Shown: one piece after another, positions 16,781 to 25,485 of the stretch
How positions within the stretch are numbered: position 1 is the first letter of the stretch
Layout: each line of letters opens with the position of its first letter
Notes under the pieces: generated by a model
Database searches by the model: none
What the model was told of the DNA's origin: nothing
The model's input: only the letters and a program-made list of their open reading frames with translations
Position numbers and translations under genes: made by a program
Assembly: GCA_037200885.1 (NCBI GenBank)
Contig: JBBCIN010000003.1
Span: forward strand, 806,001-870,000
Length of the DNA: 64,000 nt
Source: PMG-095 sp037200885
GTDB taxonomy: Bacteria > Myxococcota_A > Polyangia > Polyangiales > Polyangiaceae
Direction of reading: 5' to 3'

Positions 16781-18334
16781 TCAGCCCGGGCTGAACATGA
16801 TTGGGTAACTCACCGTCACGATGCCGGCCTCGGGCGTCGGAAAGGACAAGCCATAGAAGGCCGAGACGACGCACGAGACGACGCCGCTATCTGGAATATC
16901 GCTGCCACCGTTCTGCACGTTCGTCACACTGCCTTCGCGACCGATCACGAAGCGCGCGGTCACCCTGCCCGTGAGGTTTGGATTGGTGCGCAGCCCGTTC
17001 TCGTAGCATTGACGGAATCGGCCGTAGTTTTGCCGCACGATGCGTTGCACGACCTCGGGCGGCAGATGGCCACTCACGGTGCTGCTCGGCGAGCGCACGC
17101 TTGGCACTCTGGTCACGTGTCCGGGCCCGCTGCGACCCACGCCATGAGCGAAGGCGCCGTCGCCACAATTTTCGCCCGTGCAATGGCCCAGGCCGGTCAA
17201 GCCAATGCCATCGCCGATGCCACCGATCCCCACGGCGACGCCGTGTCCGCCGCCGCCGTTGTCCATCCCGCTCAAGCGCAGACCGCCAAAGCCTGCGGAC
17301 TCGCCGGGATCGCCGAACATGCCGCCTTCTGCGTCGAAACCATCGTGACCGAGCGCCGGATCGCGCATGAACGGCGAGCCGCTATTTTCACTCGCCGACA
17401 GCGATCCGAGCAGCTCGATCATGCCGAAAGTGCGCGCGACATTTTTCAACTGCGCGTGCGAGAGTTGCACTTCGGCGTTGTCGCCGCGCACGGCAGCGCG
17501 GTGATTGCTGACCTGTGCGTTCAGCTTGCCCATCGCGCCTTCCCGTCCGGCCGCGGCCTCGGCTGGTTTGCCGGCCGCGCTCTCTTTACTGCCGGCCTCG
17601 CCGGCATTCGCCTTTTGTTCGTCCAATTCGCGCGTGGCGCTCGCGCTGAGATACTGCTTCATCAGTACCAATCGGTCGTTGTCGAGACCTTCGTCATCGG
17701 TCAAGCCCAACGCTGGCATCCAAAATGCGAAGCTGCCGATGAGCGCGGCCACGGCTCCGAAGCTGGTCCCGAACGCAGCGAGCAGCGAGCGATCGGCGTT
17801 GGCCAAACCCGCGCGCGGCGTGCTCATTCCGGCCGGCACGTTGGCGATGCGAAATTTCAGTTTTCCGAGCTCGAGCTCGACGACGGTACCGGAGAGCAAT
17901 GCCACGCTCGTCGCTTGACTCGGCAGCGCGTACGGTTCGCTCGCTTGCTTGACGCTGAGCTTGGCCGCGCGCGGAACGATCACGTGTGGCATGCCGCTTT
18001 GCACTTCGACCAAGCGCGCGCTCCGCGCGCCGAGCTCTTGCGCGGCAAGCTCGAAGTCCACGTGCTCCGCCGCCGAGCTCTCACCGATGCTGAAGCTTTC
18101 ACCCGCGACCAAGTGGCGCGCGAACAAAATCGTAGAACCCCAAAGGCCCATTACTTCGACCGCTTCGAGCTCGGCGCGCTCGAATTCGCCCGGTTCGAGC
18201 GAGCCGAGCTGGAGCAGGCGATGCGTCGGCGCATCGTAGTCGCTCGCGTGAGTGGGTTCTTCGGCGCTCACGAAGTCGAATGGCGGCGCGGGACGGGAAT
18301 GAAATGAACGAAATTCGGGCTGCAGGTGTGCCAT
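16781..18334 (-). CDS. AgmX/PglI C-terminal domain protein (TonB-like energiser)
   Basis: 517 residues. The N-terminal part (about 55-165) is a beta-rich cytoplasmic domain found in front of this family (VEVMGLWGSTILFARHL). One membrane segment follows near residues 185-208 (GTSFGAVAALIGSFAFW), then a long linker with an Ala/Glu-rich and a Gly-rich section (GIGGIGDGIGLTGLGH). The C-terminal domain (about 420-517) has the AgmX/PglI pattern PPEVVQRIVRQNYGRFRQCYE and VTARFVIGREGSV, a TonB-like fold with a Cys pair. In Myxococcus related proteins belong to gliding motility and envelope-spanning complexes. The ATG at 18334 has GGAGATCC just upstream. The exact machine it serves here is unknown. 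Confidence 0.78.
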   Translation of the reverse strand: MAHLQPEFRSFHSRPAPPFDFVSAEEPTHASDYDAPTHRLLQLGSLEPGEFERAELEAVEVMGLWGSTILFARHLVAGESFSIGESSAAEHVDFELAAQELGARSARLVEVQSGMPHVIVPRAAKLSVKQASEPYALPSQATSVALLSGTVVELELGKLKFRIANVPAGMSTPRAGLANADRSLLAAFGTSFGAVAALIGSFAFWMPALGLTDDEGLDNDRLVLMKQYLSASATRELDEQKANAGEAGSKESAAGKPAEAAAGREGAMGKLNAQVSNHRAAVRGDNAEVQLSHAQLKNVARTFGMIELLGSLSASENSGSPFMRDPALGHDGFDAEGGMFGDPGESAGFGGLRLSGMDNGGGGHGVAVGIGGIGDGIGLTGLGHCTGENCGDGAFAHGVGRSGPGHVTRVPSVRSPSSTVSGHLPPEVVQRIVRQNYGRFRQCYENGLRTNPNLTGRVTARFVIGREGSVTNVQNGGSDIPDSGVVSCVVSAFYGLSFPTPEAGIVTVSYPIMFSPG

Positions 18335-18629
18335 GAAGGATCTCCGGTTGGTTCACGCGAACGAAGCGTGCGTGAGCAAGCAGCGGTCCCACGAAGCTGG
18401 ACCCGCTCGCTCACTCCCTGGCGAGCTCTGACGAGCTAGTCGCCTTGGCAGCGTGTCGTTCGGTGTCGCCTAGACCGACAACGCCCCTCGCGCGGAAGTT
18501 CCCGAAAATCGCTCGACTCTGCGGCCGAGCAAAGCGCGGCGAGCTTCCGACGTAGAAACGGCGAACGTCCCGCGTTGCAACAATCTGTCGCCCGTGTCCG
18601 CGAACCACAGGCAGCGCTGCCACACCTAC
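18335..18629. other. 295-bp divergent intergenic region
   Basis: This lies between the AgmX-type gene (-) and the FHA-GGDEF gene (+). One imperfect hairpin is visible (GGCGA-GCTC-TGAC-GAGC-TAG-TCGCC, about 18420-18444). I see no coding sequence I would defend, and no good -35/-10 pair. Confidence 0.45.
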
Positions 18630-19712
18630 ATGCCCTCGGCCGCGATGCTCGAAAATGCCACCAACGACAGGAAAAAACGGCCCACGAGACACATCAAGAA
18701 GCGTGCGCCCGAGGCGGCGGGACCCGCCCATCACTCGGAAACCGTGTTACCCTCGGAGCTGAGGATCGAGAGTTTGTCCGAGGAAAAGCCGCCAGAAGAC
18801 TACCTCCTCTCGGAGGACGGGGACGATCGCACCGCCATCGTCAGCTTGTCGGAGCTGCGCAGCGCACCCAGAAGGCAATCGAAGGACCGGCATCTCTTGG
18901 TCAGGGTGAAAGGCGCCGAGCTCGGTCGTGTATCGCGCTTGCCGCCCGAGCCGTTTCGGGTCGGACGCAGTCAAGACTGTGAGCTCTGGCTGGGTGACGA
19001 TGGTGTGAGCCGCAAGCACGCCCGCATCTTCCAAGAGGGCACGGCCTACCTGATCGAAGACACTGAGTCAGCCAACGGCACCTTCGTGCAAGGTCAACGC
19101 GTATCACGCCAGCTGCTACGCGACGGTGACGTGATTCAGTTCGGACCCACCGCGGTCTTTCGCTACACGATCACCGATGAGAGTCAGGAAGCGCTGCTCC
19201 AACAGCTGTACGACGCCAGCGTGACCGACGCACTGACCAGCGCGCACAACCGCGAGCACTTCGACACGCAAATGCGCTCGGAGCTGTCCTACGCGCGCCG
19301 CCACAAGGTGGACGTGTCGCTCGCCTTCTTCGACGTCGATCACTTCAAGAGAGTGAACGACACTTACGGGCATCAAGCGGGGGATGCGGTGCTCGTCGGG
19401 CTGGCCAACGCCATCCGCGGCATGATCCGCAACGAAGACGTGTTCGCGCGCTACGGCGGCGAAGAATTCGCGTTGATCTTGCGCGGCATCGACGGCGCGG
19501 GAGCGCACACCGTGGGCGAACGCCTGCGTGAAAAGGTCGAGGCGATGCGGGTCGAACACGAGGGCAAGGTGCTACAGGTCACGGTCAGCGTCGGTTGCTC
19601 TTCTTTTGCCGAGCTCGACGACAAAACGCCCGAAGCGTTGGTGAGCACCGCCGACAAACGGCTCTATGCCGCCAAGCACGCAGGCCGAAATCGCGTCGTG
19701 TCGCGGGGCTAA
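18630..19712 (+). CDS. FHA-GGDEF diguanylate cyclase
   Basis: About 360 residues. A basic, disordered N-terminus is followed by a forkhead-associated domain (about 95-170) with the phosphopeptide-binding core FRVGRSQDCELWL, SRKHARI and ESANGTFV. A GGDEF domain (about 195-355) follows, with FFDVDHFKRVND and the active-site loop RYGGEEFALIL (GGEEF near 276-280). An RNED sequence sits five residues before GGEEF, which fits the inhibitory c-di-GMP I-site RxxD. The protein should make c-di-GMP from two GTP, with FHA docking to a phospho-Thr partner, so Ser/Thr kinase input is likely (inference). Possible starts are GTG 18594, ATG 18630 or ATG 18645; none has a good ribosome site. Confidence 0.9.
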   Translation: MPSAAMLENATNDRKKRPTRHIKKRAPEAAGPAHHSETVLPSELRIESLSEEKPPEDYLLSEDGDDRTAIVSLSELRSAPRRQSKDRHLLVRVKGAELGRVSRLPPEPFRVGRSQDCELWLGDDGVSRKHARIFQEGTAYLIEDTESANGTFVQGQRVSRQLLRDGDVIQFGPTAVFRYTITDESQEALLQQLYDASVTDALTSAHNREHFDTQMRSELSYARRHKVDVSLAFFDVDHFKRVNDTYGHQAGDAVLVGLANAIRGMIRNEDVFARYGGEEFALILRGIDGAGAHTVGERLREKVEAMRVEHEGKVLQVTVSVGCSSFAELDDKTPEALVSTADKRLYAAKHAGRNRVVSRG

Positions 19713-19766
19713 ACCCCGCCCGCGTTTGCTACTTTCTGCCCTTCGCACTACCACTCTGCGCCGCGC

Positions 19767-22637
19767 ATGCGGTCAGACGACGAAGCCCCCGTGGCAGCAA
19801 CATCGGGAGCCGAAAGCACTCTCGAAGCCGTCCAGCAAGCGTTGGACGCGAGCGGCGAGGAAAGCGGGCTCGAGCGTTTGATCCCGAGGGGCAACCCCGC
19901 TCGCCCGAAGCGTCTGTGGTGGGCATTCGCCGCGCTCGTCCCGGTGTTCATGCTGATGGCTTCGGATGGCCACTTCGGCGTGAGCGTACCCTCGTGTGCA
20001 GCCTTGCTGCTGATCGCCACTTGCGCGCTGCTCGACGCGCTGGGCACCTTCGACGACATGGCGGCGGCGTCCGAACCATCCGAGTCCGTTGCGCCGAGTC
20101 TGCGCGTCCTCGCGCCGCGCCTGGCCGAGCTCGGCGGCGCGCTGATCGCAGCGACGGTCGCACTCCGGCTCGCCGTGGCCGGGGTGTTGCCCAAGCCCGC
20201 GCTGAGTGCGGGTCTTCTGGTCACGCTCGGCCTGATCGCGATCGTGGTCGCGCTGTGCCGCGTAGCCGAGGCCTTGCGCATCTTCGGAGCAGACGGCCCG
20301 CCTTGGTTTTCGCGGCGCGGCTTTTGGTTGGTACTGCTCAACGTGCTCTTGTACGTGCCGCTGCTCGGCAGCTACTCACTGAGCGATCCCTGGGAAGCGC
20401 ACTATGGTGAAGTGGCCCGCGAAATGCTCGCGCGCGACGATTGGCTGTCGCTGTGGTGGGCACAAGACGGTTGGTTTTGGTCCAAGCCGGTCTTGGACTT
20501 CTGGCTGCAAGGCATCAGCTTCTCGCTCAGTGGCGTGCACTTCATGCCCGATCAAATGCTGGCCACGGCAAGCTTTGGTCTAGCGCCCGCGCCGGAGTGG
20601 GCCGCGCGCCTGCCGATCTTCTTGCTCACGGTCGTCGCCACCTACTTGCTCTACAAGGCGGTCGCGAAAGCTTTCGGTGGGCGCGCAGGCTTCCTCGCGG
20701 GCTTGGTGCTCACCACCGCTCCGTACTGGTACTTGATCGCGCACCAGAGCATGACCGACATGCCGTACGTGGCGCCGCTCACCGCCGCACTCGCCTTGGT
20801 AGTGCTCGGGATGCGTACGGATGCCGAAGCGCTGGTTCGGAACTTCGAACTCTCCGTGGGAACGCGCGTGCTGCGCTTGTCGGCCTTTCATTTACTCTTC
20901 GCCAGCATCTTGCTCTCGGTGTTGCCGCAGCTCGTGTACCTGCTGACGCGCAACGTCACGCTCCAGCTGCACGCGCCGAATTTCGGCTTTCGGTGGCACT
21001 GGGACGAGTTTTTCGTCGGTTCGGGCGGGGGCAACTGTGGGCTTCCAGGCAACGAAGCGTGCCGTTGGACGGAGCCGGTGAATCGGGTGTTCCAGCCGGC
21101 GCTGGGCGCTTTGGTTTGGGGGGGCGCACTCGGTTTGCTCTTGTTCGTGAACCGCGGCGAGCGCCGCTCGCAGCGCTTGTACTTCCTCGGCGCCTGGTTT
21201 TTCACCTCGCTGTCTGCGCTCGGTAAGGGCGCCCCGGGCCTGGTCCTGCCGATCGTGATCGCGCTCGTGGGCATCGGCGCAGCGCGCCGTTACAAGGACT
21301 TCGCGCGTCTGGAGCTGGTCGGGCTGTGCTTGATCTTCGCGTGCATCTGCTTGCCCTGGTACGTGCAAATGTACATGCGACACGGCGCGCCCTTCACGGA
21401 CCGCTTGCTGTTTCACGACATGTACAAGCGCGCGTTCGTGCACGTGCACGACACCAACACCGGCGACGACGTGAGCTTCCGTTACTACGTCTGGCAGCTC
21501 GGCTACGGGCTATTTCCCTGGGCCGGCTTCGGCGCAGCGGGGCTACTGTGGTGGCTGCGCTATCGAACCGAGGCCGATGACGCGCAGAGCGAAGTGATGG
21601 CGTTCATGGCGCTCTGGTTCACGATCGCCTTCGCGATGTTCACCATCACGCTGACGAAGTTCCACCACTACGCGTTGCCCACCGTCCCGCCGATCGCCGC
21701 CGTCACCGGCGTCATGCTCGATCGCGCGATCGACCCTCGCGCGCTTTCGCGTCCGAGGCAGGCCCTCGCCTATTTTTCGGGACTGTCGCTCGGTGCGCTG
21801 CTCTTGGTGTATGGCGCGCTGCGCTGGTTCGCAGGCACTTCGAACGGCCGGCTCCTGGACGGCCATTTGCCGCCGAGCGCGCCGGTCTTGGGCTCTGCTC
21901 TGTTCGCCTGCGGCGGCTTGCTCGCGCTGTATACGCTGAAAAAATTCGGTCAAGCGCCGAGCCACGAGGACGGCTCCTTCGAGGCCAAATACGAGCGCGC
22001 GGTGCTCGCGCTGCTCGGAGTGGCCGCAGCCGTTCCGATCGTGCTCGTAGGGCGTGATTTATCGACCACGGTGCTCGGCGACATCGAAGGCCAAGCGCGC
22101 CTGATGCACCTATTCACGTACAATTACCGCAGGGCCTGGCCCAGTGAGTCGCTCGACTTCAATGCCATTCTGAGCGCGTTCACCGTGGTCTCTGCGCTGC
22201 TGGCATTGGGCTTTGCATGGCCGAGCCTGCGACGACACGCGCTCGCGCTATTCGCGCTAGTGGCCGTGTTGTGGACCGCTTGGGGCCTCGACGTGTACCT
22301 GGTCAACGCCTCACCCCATTGGGGACAGCGCGAAACGATCCTCGCCTACTACGCCGCTCGCAAAGGCCCCGAGGAGCCCTTCGTCGCCTACCAGATGAAC
22401 TGGAAGGGCGAGAACTTCTACACCGGCAACCGCGTGCCGGCGTTCGTCTCCAGCGGCGCCAAGTTCAAGAGCTGGATCGCCGAACAAAAGAAGAAGGGCA
22501 CCAAAGTGATGTTCTTTACCACCGAGCACAGCCGCATCGCCTCGCTGAAGAGCGAGCTCGGTCCGGTCAAAGACTTCAAAGTGCTGACGGACCGCAGCTT
22601 GAACAACAAGTTCACCGTCGCCCGCGCCGCGTTCTAA
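19767..22637 (+). CDS. GT39/ArnT-like membrane glycosyltransferase, unusually large
   Basis: 956 residues with many membrane helices. The first periplasmic loop carries the family signature SLSDPWEAHYGEVAREML (near residue 208), where the Asp/Glu pair is expected to bind the lipid-linked sugar donor and metal, as in ArnT and protein O-mannosyltransferases. Further family features are the loops after GWFWSKPVLDFWLQG and HQSMTDMPYV. The protein is about 400 residues longer than a typical ArnT. The extra length is an extended N-terminus with three or four additional helices and long loops. The ATG at 19767 lies 54 bp after the FHA-GGDEF stop on the same strand, so the two may be cotranscribed. 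Likely role: transfer of a sugar from polyprenyl phosphate to an envelope acceptor; donor and acceptor are unknown. Confidence 0.82.
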   Translation: MRSDDEAPVAATSGAESTLEAVQQALDASGEESGLERLIPRGNPARPKRLWWAFAALVPVFMLMASDGHFGVSVPSCAALLLIATCALLDALGTFDDMAAASEPSESVAPSLRVLAPRLAELGGALIAATVALRLAVAGVLPKPALSAGLLVTLGLIAIVVALCRVAEALRIFGADGPPWFSRRGFWLVLLNVLLYVPLLGSYSLSDPWEAHYGEVAREMLARDDWLSLWWAQDGWFWSKPVLDFWLQGISFSLSGVHFMPDQMLATASFGLAPAPEWAARLPIFLLTVVATYLLYKAVAKAFGGRAGFLAGLVLTTAPYWYLIAHQSMTDMPYVAPLTAALALVVLGMRTDAEALVRNFELSVGTRVLRLSAFHLLFASILLSVLPQLVYLLTRNVTLQLHAPNFGFRWHWDEFFVGSGGGNCGLPGNEACRWTEPVNRVFQPALGALVWGGALGLLLFVNRGERRSQRLYFLGAWFFTSLSALGKGAPGLVLPIVIALVGIGAARRYKDFARLELVGLCLIFACICLPWYVQMYMRHGAPFTDRLLFHDMYKRAFVHVHDTNTGDDVSFRYYVWQLGYGLFPWAGFGAAGLLWWLRYRTEADDAQSEVMAFMALWFTIAFAMFTITLTKFHHYALPTVPPIAAVTGVMLDRAIDPRALSRPRQALAYFSGLSLGALLLVYGALRWFAGTSNGRLLDGHLPPSAPVLGSALFACGGLLALYTLKKFGQAPSHEDGSFEAKYERAVLALLGVAAAVPIVLVGRDLSTTVLGDIEGQARLMHLFTYNYRRAWPSESLDFNAILSAFTVVSALLALGFAWPSLRRHALALFALVAVLWTAWGLDVYLVNASPHWGQRETILAYYAARKGPEEPFVAYQMNWKGENFYTGNRVPAFVSSGAKFKSWIAEQKKKGTKVMFFTTEHSRIASLKSELGPVKDFKVLTDRSLNNKFTVARAAF

Positions 22638-22720
22638 ACGCGGAAACTCCGCCCGTCCGCGAGGTGCGCGGCTGGCTCGCGATCGCCCCCTCTCACTCTT
22701 CGCTCGGGCACGCGGTCGAT

Positions 22721-23260
22721 TCAGCCCAGCGGCGCCCGCGCGGCTTCCTCACGCAGCATCGCGAACAAGTCGGTGACACCAGGATCCAAGCCCTGTTGTG
22801 TGAGCAGGGTCGTGATTTGACCGCGGTGATGGGTCTGATGGTTGAAGACATGGGCGACGGCTCCCCAGAGCGGAAGCTCGAGCCTCTGGCCGCGGCGCAC
22901 GAACACGAGCGGAGCGGCGAGCTGCTCGTGACTGAGCGGAGAAATCCAGGCCGTGAGCTCGTCGTCGGTACGCGCGCGCTCTCGGCGGAGCTGATCGAAA
23001 TCAGCGTAGAGCTCCTGGTCGAGGGAGCGAATGCCCTCGAGTCCCATGAACCCGTCGGGGGCGATCGTGCCCTTGAAGCGCGCGAGCCAGACCTTGTCGG
23101 TGAGCAGCAGGTGGTTGAAAGTGCCGTGAATCGACTTGAAGAACGCGCCAACGTCACATTTGCGTGCTTCGTCGCTCAGCGTAGCGGCAAGGGCGTAGAG
23201 CTTGTCGTTCATCCAGCTGTTGTAGCGAGTAGACGCGCCCAGCCATTCGGGACTCATCAT
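22721..23260 (-). CDS. DinB-family metal-dependent four-helix protein
   Basis: The 179-residue protein has the DinB/YfiT pattern: an N-terminal helix with YNSWMNDKLY, a first metal His in HGTFNHLLLTD (about residue 45), and the C-terminal pair HVFNHQTHHRGQI (about 135-147). These three histidines usually hold a divalent metal. Family members include thiol (bacillithiol, mycothiol) S-transferases and many proteins of unknown role. The next gene upstream on the same strand is a glutathione S-transferase, 124 bp away, so a thiol-transfer or detoxification role is a reasonable guess. It converges with the GT39 gene (83-bp gap). Confidence 0.85.
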   Translation of the reverse strand: MMSPEWLGASTRYNSWMNDKLYALAATLSDEARKCDVGAFFKSIHGTFNHLLLTDKVWLARFKGTIAPDGFMGLEGIRSLDQELYADFDQLRRERARTDDELTAWISPLSHEQLAAPLVFVRRGQRLELPLWGAVAHVFNHQTHHRGQITTLLTQQGLDPGVTDLFAMLREEAARAPLG

Positions 23261-23384
23261 CGCGCAATCGTAGGATCGGCCCTCCGGGCTGCCAATACGC
23301 TAGTTTCGATGTGCCATGACGGCGGCGGCACTGGAACGTCGCTACACTTCCGCGAGTACCTCGAGCTCGAAGCCAGCTCTGAGT

Positions 23385-24020
23385 TTACGATAATCCGCTC
23401 GCAGGCCGATCGATCGCCAGATAGCCCGGCATCTCCTCGATCCGCTCGATCCAGGAGCGAACGGCGGGGAATGGATAGAGGCTGAAGCCGCCCTGATCGG
23501 CACAATGGGTGTAAGCGTAGAGCGCGATGTCAGCGATGGTGTAGTGCTCGGCGGCCACGAACATGTAGTCGTGCAGACGTTCTTCCATGACGCGCAAGGC
23601 CCGGTTGCCCTGGCGCTGCCAAGCCTCGAACTCTTCGGCCCGGGTGGGCACGAAATCCGGGAAGGTGCGACGAAAGCGGGCCCGACCGATGACCGGTGCG
23701 ATGTTGCTCTGTTCGAAGCAGAGCCACTCGAGCACCCGCGTTCGCTCGAGGCCCGGTGGCGGTAAGAACGGCGTGCCCTCGGCCAAGTGCATCAGGATCG
23801 CGCTCGATTCGCGCAGGCAGGTGCGCTCGGCATCGGGTAGCTCCAGGACGGGAACCTGACCCATCGGATTCTTCTGCAAGAAGGCGGGCTGCTTCGTATC
23901 GCCCGCAATGATGTCGATCGGCTTGGTTTCGAAATCGACGCCGAGCTGACTGAGCAGCAAGCGGACCTTGTAGCAGTTACCGGAGAACAAGTAATCGTAC
24001 AGGATCGGCTTGCCGGTCAT
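23385..24020 (-). CDS. Glutathione S-transferase
   Basis: 211 residues with an N-terminal thioredoxin-fold domain (ILYDYLFSGNCYKVRLLLSQ, a likely catalytic Ser at residue 13; NPMGQVPVLEL; the glutathione-binding ESSAIL) and a C-terminal helical domain with the N-capping motif YTIADIALYAY. It should conjugate glutathione, or a related thiol, to electrophiles in the cytoplasm. The ATG at 24020 comes only 3 bp after the stop of the PH-domain gene, so the genes are cotranscribed. A DinB-family gene follows. Confidence 0.92.
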   Translation of the reverse strand: MTGKPILYDYLFSGNCYKVRLLLSQLGVDFETKPIDIIAGDTKQPAFLQKNPMGQVPVLELPDAERTCLRESSAILMHLAEGTPFLPPPGLERTRVLEWLCFEQSNIAPVIGRARFRRTFPDFVPTRAEEFEAWQRQGNRALRVMEERLHDYMFVAAEHYTIADIALYAYTHCADQGGFSLYPFPAVRSWIERIEEMPGYLAIDRPASGLS

Positions 24021-24023
24021 GCG

Positions 24024-24497
24024 TTACGCTCGGCTTTCGTAGTCGATCATCCGCACGCCCCGTTTGGCCTTTTCGGCTTCGGTGGCCGCGCGCAGCTTTT
24101 CGTACAGGGCTACGACGTCGGTTTTTATTTCTCGGACGTGGAGCTCGGGGGTGGATTTGTCGAACGTCTTGAGCAGCAGGTTGCCCGTGCCCATCACCCG
24201 CTGCCCAAAGGGGCGGTCCACGGTGTAGTCGGCGATTCGATACAGGTCGATTTGCTCGAGACGCTTCGAAAGCACGCCGGTCTCGACCACGATCCGGCGC
24301 GTGGTCACCCGGTACAGCTTCGAGCTGCGGTGCCACCAGCGCGGGAGCAGCCAGAGACCGAGGGTGATGATCGCCAGCAGCAACACCGAAACGCTGGGCA
24401 CGAGCGCGCGGCGACCTTCGAAAAGGACGACCTCGCCAGAGTGGTCGCTGTCTGCGCCTGACACCACGACTGGCCCCGCCGCGCTCGGCTCGCTCAC
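24024..24497 (-). CDS. Bacterial PH-domain (bPH2) membrane protein
   Basis: About 157 residues. A short N-terminus is followed by a hydrophobic hairpin (LVPSVSVLLLAIITLGLWLLP) and a bacterial pleckstrin-homology-like domain (SKLYRVTTRRIVVETGVLSKRLEQIDLYRIADYTV is the typical bPH2 run, about residues 60-95). I chose the GTG at 24497 because it overlaps the response-regulator stop as GTGA; a longer frame to 24563 would lie inside that gene. The protein is probably inner-membrane bound with the PH domain in the cytoplasm. Its role is unknown. Confidence 0.8.
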   Translation of the reverse strand: MSEPSAAGPVVVSGADSDHSGEVVLFEGRRALVPSVSVLLLAIITLGLWLLPRWWHRSSKLYRVTTRRIVVETGVLSKRLEQIDLYRIADYTVDRPFGQRVMGTGNLLLKTFDKSTPELHVREIKTDVVALYEKLRAATEAEKAKRGVRMIDYESRA

Positions 24498-25321
24498 GCC
24501 TGAAGCAGACGCTTGAGCTCTTCTTTGATGATCGTCTCGGCGAGCGTGGGCACGACTTCCCACACCACTTGCTCGACCACCTCACGCGACAGCGAAAGCA
24601 CGGCTTCCACCTGCGCGTTGCTCAGGCCGAGTCCGCCGAGCTTGCCAGCAAAATCGGCAGGCAATGCGGCCGACGGGGCGGGAGCGGCTTGGGGCGCACT
24701 GCGCGGAGCCGCAGCGGCCACCGGCGAAGAGCCGAGCTCGATCGCGGGCGCGCTGGTGATCGTCGGTCGCACGTTGGCGACCGGCTGCACGGGCGCGACT
24801 TGGGCCGGAGCCGGTGACGCCGGAATAATCGGGCTCGGCGTCGCGCCGTAGGCCAATGTTTGAACCCGCGGGCGGCCGACACCAACATCTGCCGTCTTCG
24901 AGCTGGCCGAAGGCATGACGGCCTGCGGGGGCGCGACCGCGGTCATCACCGGCGCGCTGGCTGCGCGTCGAGCGATGGTGGTGACCTTCTCCAGCAGCTG
25001 CTGCGTGTCGAAGGGCTTGTCTACGAAGTCATCGGCGCCAACGGCGGTACCCCGGGCGCGATCGTAGGGCTGCTGCTTGCTCGACAGCATCACGACGGCG
25101 ACATTGGGCGAGGCCGCTTTGATCTTCTGACAAAGCTCGTAGCCTCCCGCGTTGTCGAGGCCAGCATCGACCAGAGCAACCTGCGGGTTCTCCCCGAGCT
25201 TGCCTAGCGCCTCGTCCGCGCTTTCGCAGAGAACGGTCCGAAAATCTTCGCCCGCGAAGGTGATTTCAAGCACCTTGCGCATGGTCTTGCTGTCATCGAC
25301 AGCCAACAACGTGGTGGTCAC
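24494..25321 (-). CDS. Response regulator with Pro/Ala linker and C-terminal helical output segment
   Basis: 275 residues. The receiver (1-120) is complete: VDDS at 8-11, phospho-acceptor Asp in ALVDAG, MLSSK, and VDKPF. A Pro/Ala-rich linker (about 125-225) follows, then a short conserved-looking helical end (LSREVVEQVVWEVVPTLAETIIKEEL). That C-terminal pattern recurs in myxobacterial receiver proteins (recollection, not checked). There is no DNA-binding domain. GGAGGA lies four bases before the GTG at 25321, and a sigma70-like promoter sits just upstream. The much longer open frame to 26065 lies mostly inside the upstream gene and is not coding. The gene overlaps the PH-domain gene as GTGA. 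Confidence 0.87.
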   Translation of the reverse strand: MTTTLLAVDDSKTMRKVLEITFAGEDFRTVLCESADEALGKLGENPQVALVDAGLDNAGGYELCQKIKAASPNVAVVMLSSKQQPYDRARGTAVGADDFVDKPFDTQQLLEKVTTIARRAASAPVMTAVAPPQAVMPSASSKTADVGVGRPRVQTLAYGATPSPIIPASPAPAQVAPVQPVANVRPTITSAPAIELGSSPVAAAAPRSAPQAAPAPSAALPADFAGKLGGLGLSNAQVEAVLSLSREVVEQVVWEVVPTLAETIIKEELKRLLQA

Positions 25322-25355
25322 GGAGTCCTCCGGTGTGACGTATGGACGAAACCGG

Positions 25356-25384
25356 ATCATCGGGTTCCACCCAAAAACTGTCAA
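25356..25384 (-). promoter_or_regulatory. Sigma70-like promoter for the response-regulator operon
   Basis: On the minus strand a perfect -35 TTGACA (25384-25379) is followed by a 17-bp spacer and a -10-like GATGAT (25361-25356). A GGAGGA ribosome site and the GTG start lie 25-40 bp downstream. The order and spacing fit a promoter for the RR-PH-GST-DinB unit. Confidence 0.6.
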
Positions 25385-25485
25385 GGATTTCGCCAAGCTT
25401 GCGCCGGCGTGGCCTATATAAGTCGATTTTCTGGCCGATTTATCGCTCGCGTCGGAGGCGCGTCGGAGGCGCCTGGCGGCGTCCG

